A stretch of DNA of 64,000 nucleotides. Source: Dyadobacter luteus (GTDB lineage Bacteria > Bacteroidota > Bacteroidia > Cytophagales > Spirosomataceae). Every line of letters starts with the position of its first letter. Within the stretch, counting starts at the first letter, position 1. The stretch lies in assembly GCF_003383615.1 (NCBI RefSeq), contig NZ_QNUL01000008.1, positions 1 through 64,000 on the forward strand, read 5' to 3'. The translations under genes were made by a program, and so were the position numbers. The notes under the pieces are model-generated. The model searched no databases and was not told where the DNA came from. It was given only the letters and a program-made list of their open reading frames with translations. Below, piece by piece: positions 1 to 9,900 of this stretch.

Positions 1-78
1 ACAGAATCTCAAATCAATCAAAATGTCAATGAACAATGGGACTTATTTAATTAAAAAAACTTAACGCATCAGTACTAT

Positions 79-663
79 TTACAAATCGTGGATCAGCCTG
101 TCAATTGACTTCATGATGGCCCTGCGGTAGTTGAGTTTACCTGTTAGTTTCGTAATCATCACCGCTCCTTCAATTGTCGCAATGATCGTCAGCGCTACTT
201 GCTCAGGATCTGTATTGGCTGCAAATTCATTATTAGCAATCCCCTTTTGAATCATTCTGACCACCTTTTCTTTCCAGTAGATAATTGCATCCGCCGCTTT
301 CTTTTTCAGTTCGGGATGTGTGTCATCTGCTTCTATGGCTGTATTCAGAACCGGACAGCCACCTTCGGGAAATGGGAATTCGTAAAAGTTTTCATAGACT
401 TTGGTATACACCAGCAGCTTCTCCCGATACGTATTAACGGTTGCCATTTCCTGCCTGATCACCGCATCTACTTTTTTCAAATTAAAATCAAAAGCTGCCA
501 GCGCCACATCATCTTTGTTCACAAAGTTCCCATAAATACTCCCCTTCGTTAATCCGGTAGCTTCAATCATATCATTAAGTGACGTACCCGCATATCCTTT
601 TTTGTTAAAAATCGGGGCCGTTTTCTCAACGATAAATTGTTTGGTTCTCTCTGCTTTGCTCAT
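79..663 (-). CDS. TetR/AcrR family transcriptional regulator
   Basis: This is a one-component DNA-binding repressor of 194 residues. The N-terminal helix-turn-helix lies at about residues 25-45 (TSLNDMIEATGLTKGSIYG), followed by the usual NKDDVA helix and a C-terminal ligand-binding half resembling the TetR_C domain of YezE-type regulators (motif FPEGGCPVLN). The frame stays open upstream to 792, but the ATG at 663 is preferred: it gives a normal TetR N-terminus (MSKAERTKQ), and a promoter with an operator sits just upstream at 684-714, inside the longer frame. The ligand is unknown. The upstream neighbour on the same strand is the sugar dehydrogenase gene, 131 bp away. Confidence 0.9.
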   Translation of the reverse strand: MSKAERTKQFIVEKTAPIFNKKGYAGTSLNDMIEATGLTKGSIYGNFVNKDDVALAAFDFNLKKVDAVIRQEMATVNTYREKLLVYTKVYENFYEFPFPEGGCPVLNTAIEADDTHPELKKKAADAIIYWKEKVVRMIQKGIANNEFAANTDPEQVALTIIATIEGAVMITKLTGKLNYRRAIMKSIDRLIHDL

Positions 664-683
664 GAGTTTTATAAATTTCGATA

Positions 684-715
684 CAAATATATACCAATCG
701 GTATTATTTTGCAAA
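684..715 (-). promoter_or_regulatory. TetR promoter with embedded palindromic operator
   Basis: Read on the minus strand, a TATATTTG box at 684-691 fits the Bacteroidota -7 consensus TAnnTTTG, and a TTTG at 712-715 lies about 20 bp upstream as the -33 element. Between them, 691-704 is the palindrome ATACC-N4-GGTAT, a typical shape for a TetR-family operator. Its position between the two promoter boxes suggests autorepression. The boxes are seen in the sequence; binding by the adjacent regulator is inferred. Confidence 0.6.
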
Positions 716-794
716 TAATTTAAAAGATAAATAAAAATCGATTGATCCCGGCTGAACCTTGACCAATCGATTCTGTAACCATACTCTATCAATT

Positions 795-2060
795 TTATTT
801 CGCAGCAACTCGCCAGATCGTATTCCCCGAATCGTCATTTACCAATAGTGAACCATCTTTCATCACAGTTACACCAACTGGCCTGCCGTACACTTTCTTT
901 TCACTCTCTACGAATCCGGTCAGAAAATCTTCCATTTTACCACTCGGTTTACCGTTTTTGAACGGAACGAAAGTCACTTTATATCCGGACAGCGTCGATT
1001 TATTCCATGAGCCATGTTGGCCTATAAATACACCATTACGGTATTTGGCAGGAAATTTATCCTGATTGTAAAATGCAAGTCCCAGGGAGGCGGTATGCGA
1101 TCCAACTGCTACGTCCGGCACAATGGCTTTCGCCACAAGATCAGATCCTTCCCCTTTCATCCGCGGATCTTTATTCTTTCCAAAATAGGAATACGGCCAG
1201 CCATAGAATCCTCCGTCCTTCACACTTGTGATGTAGTCAGGAACCAATTCATCTCCCAGTTTATCCCGCTCATTCACCGCAGTCCAAAGTATGTTAGTCC
1301 TTGGTGCCCAGTCCATTCCTACAGGATTTCGCAGCCCACTCGCATATATCCTCTCCCCCGATCCATCGGGATTAATTTCCAGTATATTCGCTCTTCTTTT
1401 TTCGGTATCCATCCCATGCTCGGCTACATTGCTGGCTGAGCCCACCGAAATATAAATCTTAGATCCGTCAGCATTTGCAAGCAAATTCCTCGTCCAGTGG
1501 TTGTTATAACCTCCCGCAGGCAGTTCCAATATCTTCTCCCCTTTTCCTGTGAGTTTTGTTTCACCTTCCTTATACGGATAGCGATATAGTCCGTCGGTAT
1601 TAGCTACATAAAAGTGGTTTTTCAGAACAAGCATTCCGAGTGGCTGTTTCAGCTTTTCCAGGTAAATTTCTCTCAGTTCAGGAATTCCATCTTTATTTAC
1701 GTCCCTGAGAAGAGTAATCCTGTCGGCACTGTTTTTAGTTGCGGATTCAGCTACAAAAATATCGCCGTTAGGTGCAATATAAGTCCAGCGTGGATTCTTC
1801 AGTTTATCAGCGAATTTGGTCACAACGAAACCTTCCGGTGCAACAGGCATTTTTCCTTCCGGCCAGCCCGCCTCATCCGGTCTGTTGGTTACCGACTCTG
1901 TTTCAAAAGGAGCGGGTAAAATGAGACTATCTGTTACTGTTGCCACGGAATCCGGTCCGGCCGCTCTTGCTTCTTCCTTTTCTTCTTTGGTATTTCCTCC
2001 GCAACCTGACAGGCTACCAGCAATGGCGATACTTGCCAGTAATGTGTGAATTTTGTTCAT
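795..2060 (-). CDS. PQQ-dependent sugar dehydrogenase (sorbosone/glucose dehydrogenase family) lipoprotein
   Basis: This is a 421-residue secreted beta-propeller enzyme of the GSDH/L-sorbosone dehydrogenase family, which oxidises aldose sugars using PQQ. A lipoprotein signal ends at Cys20 (SLSGC), so the protein is probably membrane-anchored outside the cytoplasm. A linker rich in Glu/Ala/Asp follows. The propeller carries the family patterns NPRWTYIAPNGDIFVAES, GYNNHWTRN, SGLRNPVGMDW and GSWNKSTLSGYKV. The product name rests on family resemblance; the substrate cannot be read from the sequence and PQQ biosynthesis genes are not in this window. The gene lies alone between the TetR gene and the DUF2911 gene, and a terminator lies just upstream. 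Confidence 0.85.
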   Translation of the reverse strand: MNKIHTLLASIAIAGSLSGCGGNTKEEKEEARAAGPDSVATVTDSLILPAPFETESVTNRPDEAGWPEGKMPVAPEGFVVTKFADKLKNPRWTYIAPNGDIFVAESATKNSADRITLLRDVNKDGIPELREIYLEKLKQPLGMLVLKNHFYVANTDGLYRYPYKEGETKLTGKGEKILELPAGGYNNHWTRNLLANADGSKIYISVGSASNVAEHGMDTEKRRANILEINPDGSGERIYASGLRNPVGMDWAPRTNILWTAVNERDKLGDELVPDYITSVKDGGFYGWPYSYFGKNKDPRMKGEGSDLVAKAIVPDVAVGSHTASLGLAFYNQDKFPAKYRNGVFIGQHGSWNKSTLSGYKVTFVPFKNGKPSGKMEDFLTGFVESEKKVYGRPVGVTVMKDGSLLVNDDSGNTIWRVAAK

Positions 2061-2078
2061 AACATATCATTTAAAATA

Positions 2079-2111
2079 AAAGGGGCATCAACAATATGTT
2101 GACGCCCCTTT
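2079..2111 (-). terminator. Rho-independent terminator after the DUF2911 gene
   Basis: Two 14-nt arms (2079-2092 and 2098-2111) pair around a 5-nt loop. The single non-Watson-Crick position is a G-U pair only when the minus strand is transcribed, and a T-rich run follows on that strand. Both facts orient it to the DUF2911 gene. Confidence 0.8.
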
Positions 2112-2139
2112 CATTTTAAATAATAATGCCAGTATTTAT

Positions 2140-2697
2140 CTAGAAAGTGATAGGCACCTCCACTACAGTATTTTCCCAACCCAAAGCCATTACTGCTTTT
2201 GAAGGTGAGTCACCAGTAAATACGATTGAGAAATTTTCAATCAGTTCAGCAGGCTTTGCGGAAACAGGTACAGTTACGCGCGCCACATCACTGGCTTCTT
2301 TGTATTTGTAAGCACCCCAGTAGTCTACATCGGAGTTCAGGATAATTGTCCATTCTTTTTCACCGGGGATAGCAAAAAGAGAATAGGTTCCGGCCTTAAT
2401 CTTCTTACCGCCAAAAGTAGCATCAGCATAAAATTTTATTTCCGTAGACTCATCGGCACCTGCTCTCCACACCTTTCCGAAAGGTTCGAGTTTCCCGAAA
2501 ATCTCTCTTCCTTTTACGCCCGGACGGCTGTAAGAAACTTTCACCAATGCTTTTTCTCCATCTTTACGTTTTCCTGCAAATCCATCCGGATAGTAGGCGA
2601 TATCACGCGGACTCTTATCAAGTGGCTTGAATTTCTGCGCCTGAGCGCCAAACGCAAGAGCAGTAAGCATCAGGGAAAGAAAAATTGTCTTTTTCAT
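2140..2697 (-). CDS. DUF2911 domain secreted protein
   Basis: This is a 185-residue protein starting at the ATG at 2697, which gives a clean Sec signal peptide (MKKTIFLSLMLTALAFGAQAQ); an in-frame ATG at 2739 would put 14 hydrophilic residues ahead of it. The mature part is a single DUF2911 domain with the family hallmarks SPRDIAYYP, VSYSRPGVKGREIFG and PFGKVWRAGADESTEI, then a beta-rich half. DUF2911 proteins are common and abundant in Bacteroidota, periplasmic or outer-membrane associated, with no settled biochemical function. It is monocistronic, with hairpin terminators on both sides. Confidence 0.88.
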   Translation of the reverse strand: MKKTIFLSLMLTALAFGAQAQKFKPLDKSPRDIAYYPDGFAGKRKDGEKALVKVSYSRPGVKGREIFGKLEPFGKVWRAGADESTEIKFYADATFGGKKIKAGTYSLFAIPGEKEWTIILNSDVDYWGAYKYKEASDVARVTVPVSAKPAELIENFSIVFTGDSPSKAVMALGWENTVVEVPITF

Positions 2698-2737
2698 CGT
2701 TAGATTATTGTTTAAACGTTTAAGGGTAAAAATAAGC

Positions 2738-2773
2738 AAAAGTGCCGGTTATTAATCAACAACCAGCACTTTT
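2738..2773 (-). terminator. Rho-independent terminator after the CurA-like gene
   Basis: Arms 2738-2750 and 2761-2773 form a 13-bp stem whose only non-canonical pair is a U-G wobble on the minus strand. The stem closes with an A/T-rich base giving the U tract. It lies 20 bp downstream of the oxidoreductase stop codon. Confidence 0.8.
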
Positions 2774-2792
2774 GATACAACCCCAGAAATAA

Positions 2793-3791
2793 CTAGATTT
2801 TTACAACCATTTTGCCCGTATTGCCTCCTGTGAAAAGATCCAGCATTGCTTGTGGCAACTGATCAAATCCTTCCACAATTGTTTCTGTGAATTTAAGTTT
2901 ATCCTCCTTCACCCATTGAGAAAGGTGTTTCATACCCTCTCCGAATTCACTTTCAAAATCACCTACAATAAAACCCTTCATTAAAGCACTCTTTGTGAGC
3001 AAAAGTGGCTGAATACGTGGACCGGTGGCAACTTCCGTGTTATTATACACAGATATCTGTCCGCAAAGCGGAATACGCGCCTGAAAGTTAATATGGCTCA
3101 AAACCGCATCGGAAATTTCGCCACCGACATTATCAAAATAAATATCAACTCCATCAGGACAAAGCTCGCCAATTGACTTTTTCATATCGTCAACAGTTTT
3201 GTAATTGATCCCTTCATCGAAGCCAAATTCATCTTTCAGCATGCTGATTTTTTCATCCGATCCGGCAATACCTATCACCCTGCATCCCTTCAGTTTAGCA
3301 ATCTGCCCCACTACTATTCCTACTGCTCCCGCCGCACCTGAAACCACCACCGTTTCTCCTTCCTTCGGTTTCCCAATAGAAATCAAACCGAAGTAGGCAG
3401 TGAGGCCTGTCATGCCCAGAATACTGAGATAATAGCTGGCCGGAGCAAAGGAAGCATCAATCTTTTTGAGTCCTTTGGCCGACGCAATAATCTGTTCCTG
3501 CCAGGGCAATCGCCCGGTAACTAGGTCACCGTTTTGAAATTGTTCGCTACCTGAAGCTATCACTTCTGCCACCACGCCACCCACAATTGGCTTATCCAGT
3601 TCGAACGGAGGGGCATAAGATTTTGCGTCGTTCATTCGTCCCCTCATATATGGATCAACTGAGTAATATAGTCCTTTGAGCAATACCTCTCCATCCTTTG
3701 GTTCCGGCAATGTAATTTCCTCAAAACGAAAGGTTTCTGTGGTGGGAGTTCCTTTTGGCCGGGAAGCTAATACGATCTGTCTTGTCTTCAT
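2793..3791 (-). CDS. NADP-dependent oxidoreductase, zinc-independent MDR (CurA/leukotriene B4 dehydrogenase-like)
   Basis: This is a 332-residue medium-chain dehydrogenase/reductase. It has the N-terminal GroES-like domain (SVDPYMRGRM is a signature of this branch), then the Rossmann half with VSGAAGAVGIVVGQIAKLKG (about residues 151-170) and FDNVGG. The zinc-binding cysteines of alcohol dehydrogenases are absent, as expected for CurA, YfmJ and prostaglandin reductase relatives, which reduce alpha,beta-unsaturated carbonyls with NADPH. It is cytosolic. The substrate is unknown; detoxification of reactive enones is the usual guess. It appears monocistronic, downstream of the serine hydrolase gene on the same strand with a 97-bp gap. 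Confidence 0.9.
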   Translation of the reverse strand: MKTRQIVLASRPKGTPTTETFRFEEITLPEPKDGEVLLKGLYYSVDPYMRGRMNDAKSYAPPFELDKPIVGGVVAEVIASGSEQFQNGDLVTGRLPWQEQIIASAKGLKKIDASFAPASYYLSILGMTGLTAYFGLISIGKPKEGETVVVSGAAGAVGIVVGQIAKLKGCRVIGIAGSDEKISMLKDEFGFDEGINYKTVDDMKKSIGELCPDGVDIYFDNVGGEISDAVLSHINFQARIPLCGQISVYNNTEVATGPRIQPLLLTKSALMKGFIVGDFESEFGEGMKHLSQWVKEDKLKFTETIVEGFDQLPQAMLDLFTGGNTGKMVVKI

Positions 3792-3888
3792 TTGTAAACA
3801 ATTTAAAGTTCTGGTTCCTTAGATGCCGCATAAAACAGCTTTTAATGTAGCAACGCTGCTTCAAAAACCATTCCGTCGGAAAGAGGTT

Positions 3889-5460
3889 CTAGAACGAGCG
3901 CTTACCCACTATAGCCGGACGAGCATCTTCTGTATTATTAATAATCGCCAGACTTCTCCTAAAGCTAAGTTTGACGTTATCATCCTGAAACTGGCAAGTT
4001 ACAGTCTGGTAATGCGCTGTCTCTGTAAATCTCCAGGTCATTACATACGTATCGTCATCCAACCAGGTACCAGCAGCAACAACTGGCGTAACGGTTTCTC
4101 CCGGAACCGATGTTGGAGCAAGTTTGAGTGGCAAAACAGACAAATCGGTTTTGCCTTTTTTCCACTGACCGCTACCACATGATATACTGTGTTCTCCCTG
4201 ATCATCTGTCATTTTGAACACACAATTGTCGTTATTAAAATGTAGCAATATCGATTTGATTTTCAACTCATTGCTATCAAAGTTATAGGTACCATTATTA
4301 ATTTTTGCGATCAACGGGCTGCTATTCGCGGGCGGTATGGGGAGTGCTAATGTGGCAAGTTTCTGTTTAAGCTGTGCTTGCGAACCTTTATTTGTAACTA
4401 CGTCTTTCTGAACAGCAGGCAGAATATGTTTCCACACATGGTTCATTACCGCTCCCATATCACCCGTTTCGCTGGTCATGGCGATCACCATATTCAGTTT
4501 AGGAAGCACAATACAATATTGTCCGAAAGCACCATCACCACGGTAGGCATCGTGCCGGCAACGCCAGAACTGATAACCATATCCCTGCTCCCAATCACTA
4601 TCCGTTCCCTTGGAAGGAACATGGGCCGATGTTGCTTCATCAATCCACTTTTCCGGAAGTATGCGTTTCCCATTCCACATGCCCTTTTGAAGATAAAGCT
4701 GACCGAACTTTGCAATGTCCTCTGTCTTTACTCTAAGCCCCCATCCTCCTGTATTGATTCCATGCGGATCCACTTCCCAGTCGGCACCTTCTATTCCGAG
4801 TGGCACAAATAGCCTTAGTTTAAGGTAATTGATGAGTGTCTGCCCGGTAAGCTTTTGAATGATAGCCGACAACATATAGGTCGCACCGCTGTTGTAAACG
4901 AAGAATGTACCTGGCTCTTTGGCAACAGGATAAGCCAGAAAAGAGCGGATCCAATTGGCATCACCCGATTCTCTCAGCGCCGGTGTAGAATCCTTCTCAT
5001 GCCCTGTACGCATAGTCAGCAGATCACGTACACGCATCTTCGCCAGATTCTCACTTACCATATCAGGCACCGATTCCGGAAAAAATGAAATCACTTTATC
5101 ATCAACGGTCAGCTTGCCCTCGTTTACAGCAAAACCTATGGCACTGGACGTAAAGCTTTTACTGAGCGAATAAAGCGTATGCTTCAGATTGGAAGCATAA
5201 GGAGCCCACCAGCCTTCTGCCAATACTTTCCCATTTCGCAAAACCATAAGGCTATGCAAATTCAGTTTATCTACTTCAATCGCATTGACAAAATCAAGAA
5301 TACCAGAGGATTTTACTCCCTGTAACTCAGGTGTACTTCTTGGCAACTGGCTTACTTTCAGGGTTTCAGCAAATGCACCTTCTGCCATATAACTGATCAG
5401 ACCCAGCTGCAATGCGCCCAGTCCGGCCTTCTGTAAAAATTCTCTTCTGTTAACCATCAT
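3889..5460 (-). CDS. Serine hydrolase of the beta-lactamase/6-aminohexanoate-dimer hydrolase family, Tat signal
   Basis: This is a 523-residue exported enzyme. The N-terminus carries a twin-arginine signal (NRREFLQKAG, then a hydrophobic stretch ending near AFA at 29-31). The beta-lactamase-related domain follows, with the nucleophile motif S98-L-S-K101, the second motif Y189-N-S (VYNSGATYML), and GDGAFGQ in place of the KTG-type motif. This combination is typical of class C-like esterases and amide hydrolases such as NylB rather than antibiotic-degrading beta-lactamases. About 150 residues after the catalytic domain form an extra beta-rich region of unknown role. The start is MMV, so either Met is possible. 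The gene diverges from the DEAD-box helicase gene with 52 bp between starts. Confidence 0.87.
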   Translation of the reverse strand: MMVNRREFLQKAGLGALQLGLISYMAEGAFAETLKVSQLPRSTPELQGVKSSGILDFVNAIEVDKLNLHSLMVLRNGKVLAEGWWAPYASNLKHTLYSLSKSFTSSAIGFAVNEGKLTVDDKVISFFPESVPDMVSENLAKMRVRDLLTMRTGHEKDSTPALRESGDANWIRSFLAYPVAKEPGTFFVYNSGATYMLSAIIQKLTGQTLINYLKLRLFVPLGIEGADWEVDPHGINTGGWGLRVKTEDIAKFGQLYLQKGMWNGKRILPEKWIDEATSAHVPSKGTDSDWEQGYGYQFWRCRHDAYRGDGAFGQYCIVLPKLNMVIAMTSETGDMGAVMNHVWKHILPAVQKDVVTNKGSQAQLKQKLATLALPIPPANSSPLIAKINNGTYNFDSNELKIKSILLHFNNDNCVFKMTDDQGEHSISCGSGQWKKGKTDLSVLPLKLAPTSVPGETVTPVVAAGTWLDDDTYVMTWRFTETAHYQTVTCQFQDDNVKLSFRRSLAIINNTEDARPAIVGKRSF

Positions 5461-5471
5461 ACGAATAGTGG

Positions 5472-5479
5472 TATCTTTG
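5472..5479 (+). promoter_or_regulatory. Candidate -7 box for the DEAD-box helicase gene
   Basis: TATCTTTG matches the Bacteroidota -7 consensus TAnnTTTG and lies 33 bp upstream of the helicase ATG, implying a leader of roughly 25-28 nt. No convincing TTTG -33 element is visible. The six fixed bases can occur by chance every few kilobases, so position is the main support. Confidence 0.45.
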
Positions 5480-5512
5480 TAAAAATCATTTCAGCAAGTA
5501 TCCGCAATTTTT

Positions 5513-6655
5513 ATGTCTTTCCAAGCACTGGGGCTCTCAGAACCCTTACTTAAAACCATAGCAGAACAGAATTATACTCAGCCTTACCCTATTCAAAAAG
5601 AGGCTATTCCCGCCATTTTGAAAGGAAAAGATATACTTGGTATAGCAAGAACGGGTTCCGGAAAAACGGCCGGATTCGTACTGCCTATTCTGGAATGGTT
5701 TCAGGATAAAGGTGCTCCTAAAAACAGATCAATCCGTGTACTGGTGTTGGCCCCAACCCGGGAACTGGCGCTGCAAATTGCTGTAGTATTTCAGACCTTC
5801 GGAGAAAAGCTACCTCGAAAGGTGAAAACAATGGCTGTATACGGCGGCGTTTCCATCAATCCGCAAATGATAGGCTTGCAGAATGTGGAGATTCTGGTGG
5901 CAACACCCGGACGGCTCCTGGATTTGCTCTCGCACAAAGCACTGACCATATCTGACACCGAAATACTGGTACTCGACGAAGCCGACAAAATGCTTAATAT
6001 GGGTTTTGCAGAGGAAATGAAGGACATTTTTTTCCTTCTTCCTAAGAAAAGGCAGAGTATACTATTTTCCGCAACGCTTGGAGATGACGTTGAAGCGATA
6101 CACAAAAGCATACTGCGGGAGCCTGTCAAAATAGAAATTCCCGAAGAAGAGCAGAACCTTGATCTGATCAAACAATCGGCCTATTTCGTTGATCCCGAAC
6201 GAAAAGGACCACTTCTCAGATACATTATCAAAACGGAAGAAATGAAACAGGTTTTGGTATTCGTTTCTGCTACCAGAACTGCCGACAACCTGGTTGAAAA
6301 ACTTAAAAAGAACGGAATAGATGCCGCAGCCATGCACAGTGGAAAAAGTCAGGGAGCGCGGACGGAAGCTTTAAACAAGTTCAAATCAGGCAAGCTGAAT
6401 GTGCTGGTAGCGACTGATCTGGTAGCGCGGGGAATTGATATTCAGTTCCTACCCTATGTGATCAACTTTGAATTGCCACGTTCACCGAAGGATTACGTCC
6501 ACCGCATAGGCCGTACTGGAAGAGCCGAAACCCCGGGCGAAGCGATCTCTCTGATCTGTCCGGAAGACACCCATCATTTTAAAATTATCCAGAAAAAAAT
6601 GGGTAAAAAGGTAGAAATGAAGGAGAGTTATGATCTGGAGCTGAAAGGATATTGA
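5513..6655 (+). CDS. DEAD/DEAH-box ATP-dependent RNA helicase (RhlE-like)
   Basis: This is a 380-residue helicase that unwinds short RNA duplexes with ATP. All core motifs are present: the Q motif (QPYPIQKEAIP), Walker A ARTGSGKT at 45-52, PTREL at 81-85, TPGR, D155-E-A-D158, SAT at 186-188, and in the second RecA domain ATDLVARGID and HRIGRTGR. The protein stops soon after the core with a short basic tail and lacks the long Arg/Gly or RNA-binding extension found in many DeaD and RhlE proteins. It is a compact cytosolic helicase for ribosome assembly or RNA turnover. It is monocistronic with a terminator at 6738-6772. Confidence 0.93.
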   Translation: MSFQALGLSEPLLKTIAEQNYTQPYPIQKEAIPAILKGKDILGIARTGSGKTAGFVLPILEWFQDKGAPKNRSIRVLVLAPTRELALQIAVVFQTFGEKLPRKVKTMAVYGGVSINPQMIGLQNVEILVATPGRLLDLLSHKALTISDTEILVLDEADKMLNMGFAEEMKDIFFLLPKKRQSILFSATLGDDVEAIHKSILREPVKIEIPEEEQNLDLIKQSAYFVDPERKGPLLRYIIKTEEMKQVLVFVSATRTADNLVEKLKKNGIDAAAMHSGKSQGARTEALNKFKSGKLNVLVATDLVARGIDIQFLPYVINFELPRSPKDYVHRIGRTGRAETPGEAISLICPEDTHHFKIIQKKMGKKVEMKESYDLELKGY

Positions 6656-6737
6656 GCCAGAAAGACAAACTATTTTCTCACTTACACCTATATACTTCGA
6701 AAGTTACGGGTTATATTAATCATATCAACAAATCTTT

Positions 6738-6772
6738 AAAAAGTGCCTTTTATTAATCGAAGGGCACTTTTT
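6738..6772 (+). terminator. Rho-independent terminator after the helicase gene
   Basis: A perfect 10-bp stem (6738-6747 with 6763-6772) flanked by A5 and T5 tracts lies 82 bp after the helicase stop. Its final T overlaps the candidate -7 box of the SusC gene. Confidence 0.75.
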
Positions 6773-6779
6773 ACATTTG
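6772..6779 (+). promoter_or_regulatory. Candidate -7 box for the susCD transcript
   Basis: TACATTTG fits TAnnTTTG and starts at the last base of the preceding terminator hairpin. No clear -33 TTTG is visible at the expected distance, which would fit an activator-dependent PUL promoter. The leader to the ATG at 6913 would be about 130 nt. Confidence 0.4.
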
Positions 6780-6912
6780 CATTATTGCAAAATCCTAACA
6801 ATATCTTGGCTTATACAGGAGTCTACATGAAGGTGTGATGTTTGACAATGTGGAAATTTGGAGTAAATCTAATCGCATACAAACCATGCATATTTACTAC
6901 TCATCCTCAAAC

Positions 6913-9900
6913 ATGTTAAAAAAGGCGCATCGACACCTCGCCTTATTCATGATTTGTCTTCTGACTGCCGTTACGTCCCAAGCCGTGTTGGCTCAGACGA
7001 CCATTACCGGAAAGGTTACTGGTGCTCAGGGAAATGAACCTTTGCCCGGTGTTAACATCATTGTAAAAGGGACAACCACGGGGACATCTACCAATGTGGA
7101 AGGAACTTATTCTATCAACGCACCCAAAGACGCTGTTCTTCAATTTTCCTTTATCGGCTATGAGCCGCAGGAAGTTCAGATCAACGGACGAACAAAAATC
7201 GACATTTCACTTTCAGATGACTCAAAGGCTTTATCTGAAGTAGTTGTGATCGGATACGGTACTTCTAAAAGAGCCAACCTCACCGGTGCGGCAGCGAGTC
7301 TTTCTGCAAAAGATATAGAAGAAAGACCCGTTTCAAGGTTGGAAAACGCATTATCAGGACAACTTCCGGGTGTAGATGTACAAACTACAACAGGTGAACC
7401 AGGCGCTCCACTTCAGATTCGTGTACGTGGAACAGGTTCTCTGAATGCCTCCAATGACCCTCTTTACGTTGTAGACGGAGTACCTGTAGAATCTTTAAAT
7501 GGTATAAATCCTGCCGACGTACAAACCATTGACGTTCTGAAAGATGCTTCTTCTGCGGCTATATATGGTTCACGCGGATCAAACGGAGTTGTAATTATTA
7601 CTACCAAAAGAGGTGTAAAAGGCAAGCCACGTATTCAGTTCAATATGACGCAGGGTGTTTCCAAAGTGGAAGGACGCCTGGATATGATGACGCCTGAGCA
7701 ATGGATCCAGCAACGTAAGGAAGGTATTGACGCAGCTTGGGTGAGCCGTGGTGTAAGCCAGAAAAAACCATATACTGCGAACGATCCGATGTCTTTCCGT
7801 GCTTCCGAATTGGGTATCAGTGAGAGTAACCCGAATACTACTTTGATGTACGATCCGAAATGGGCCTACGGTAGAGATAGTCTTGATTATGTAGACTGGC
7901 AGGACGCATTTTTCGGAAACACCGGTACATTGTCCAACTATCAGCTGAGTGTGAATGGCGGAAGCGACAACATCACTTTTAACATCAACGGTAGCTACAT
8001 GGATCAGAAAGGTGTGATCATTAACACCAACTATAAACGTGCTACAGTAAGAGCTAACATCGACGCAAAAGTCAATAAATTTATCAAGGTAGGCTTAACA
8101 CTCTCGCCATCTGTCGAATGGATCAACGGAGGAGGACAGGTAGACGGAAAAGACCGTCAGGGTATGAACGCAGTACAAATGCCTCCGGTGGCTCCTTTAG
8201 GAACTGGCCTCTACGTAGGTGCACAACCAAACGGTACCTATCCATGGTCAGGAAGATATGTAAGTCCTGTTGCTGTTCTGGAAAGAACGCAAGCCGACCA
8301 AACACGTAACCGTCTCAATACCAACATATATCTGCACGCAACACTTGCAAAAGGACTACAACTGCAATTGACCGGTGGTATGGACAACACCTCTCAGGTA
8401 TCCAATTCATTTGTTCCGACCAACGCAACCCGCGACTGGGCATCGGCTCCGAATGAAGGATACGCATCCTCATCAGACAGACAAAATCTGAATTCGTACA
8501 GGTATTTATTCCAAAGCACATTGAACTACAATCGTTCTTTTGGAAAACATAACCTGACAGGTCTTTTAGGATATTCTGTTGAAACTACCAATGGCTATGG
8601 AAACCGTCAGAACCATACCCGTTTGCCAAACGACTGGACCAACCTCTTCAACCAGGGATCGTCTACCGTTTCGACTTCTAACATTACTCAGGATAAAACT
8701 GCTTTGCTATCTTACTTCGCTCGTGTTCAGTACGATTTCAATGAAAAGTATCTGTTCTCTGCCAGTTTGAGACGTGATGGTTCTTCTAAATTTGGTTCGG
8801 AAAATCGTTGGGGAACATTCCCGGCGGTATCAGCCGCTTGGCGTGTATCCAGCGAAAACTTCATGGCTGGAATTGATGACATCACCGATCTTAAACTTCG
8901 CGCAAGCTTTGGTATCACCGGAAACAACCGTATTCCTAACAACGCGCAGTTTTCACTTTTGGGCAACAGCGATTATGCTCTCGGTGGTGCACAGCAGACA
9001 GGTTATGCGCCTTCCGGATTCGAAAATACAATGCTTGGATGGGAACAAACCAGCAGCTACAACTTTGGTGTAGATTTTGGTATACTTAAAAACCGACTTA
9101 TTGTTGCTGCAGATTACTACAACAGAAAAACATCTGAGCTCCTACTACAGGCACCCGTAGCGGCCGTAACAGGATTTACCCGCAGCTGGCAAAATATCGG
9201 AGACATCGAGAACAAAGGTTTTGAACTCTCTTTGAATTCGAAAAATACTGTTGGTGTATTCAAATGGGGAACAAACTTCAATTTGTCGTACAACAGAAAC
9301 AGAGTATTGAAACTCGGATATGACAATACGCCTATTCCATCAGGCTTCTCAGGATTGACTTCCATGATCGAAGTAGGGCAACCTATCGGCTATTTCAAAT
9401 TGTATGATGCAATTGGTGTATACAAAAACCAGGCAGAAGTAGATGCTAATCCCCGTATGTCGAAAACATTGGTTGGAGACTCTCAGTATCGCGATGTAAA
9501 CGGAGATGGAGTAATTGACGAAAACGACCGCACCAATGTAGGACAACCGCTTCCGGCTTTTGTATACGGACTTACCAATACATTTAACTATCGCAACTTT
9601 GATCTTACCATTCTGACAACTGCACAGACAGGCGGGATGATCTATTCGATGATCGGTCGTTCGATCGACCGCCCGGGAATGGGTTATTTATACAACAAGC
9701 TTGCTATCTGGGAAAATCGCTGGAAATCACCTGAAGATCCCGGAGATGGTATGACGCCAAGCATCAACTCTACAACAGGTTCTTACTACGATACGCGCTG
9801 GTTGTATAGCTCTGATTATATCCGTGTCAAAAACATCACATTTGGCTATAATGTACCAAAAATGAAATGGTTTGAGCGTGCAAGAGTGTATGTATCTGTT

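Noticed and set aside
3889..5460. Antibiotic-inactivating class C beta-lactamase
   Set aside because: SxxK and YNS fit the wider serine hydrolase family, but the KTG motif is replaced and there is a large extra C-terminal region. Nothing supports resistance.
6835..6912. Upstream start of the SusC protein
   Set aside because: The GTG at 6835 and ATG at 6838 would put about 25 polar residues before the signal peptide. The ATG at 6913 gives a normal signal peptide directly.
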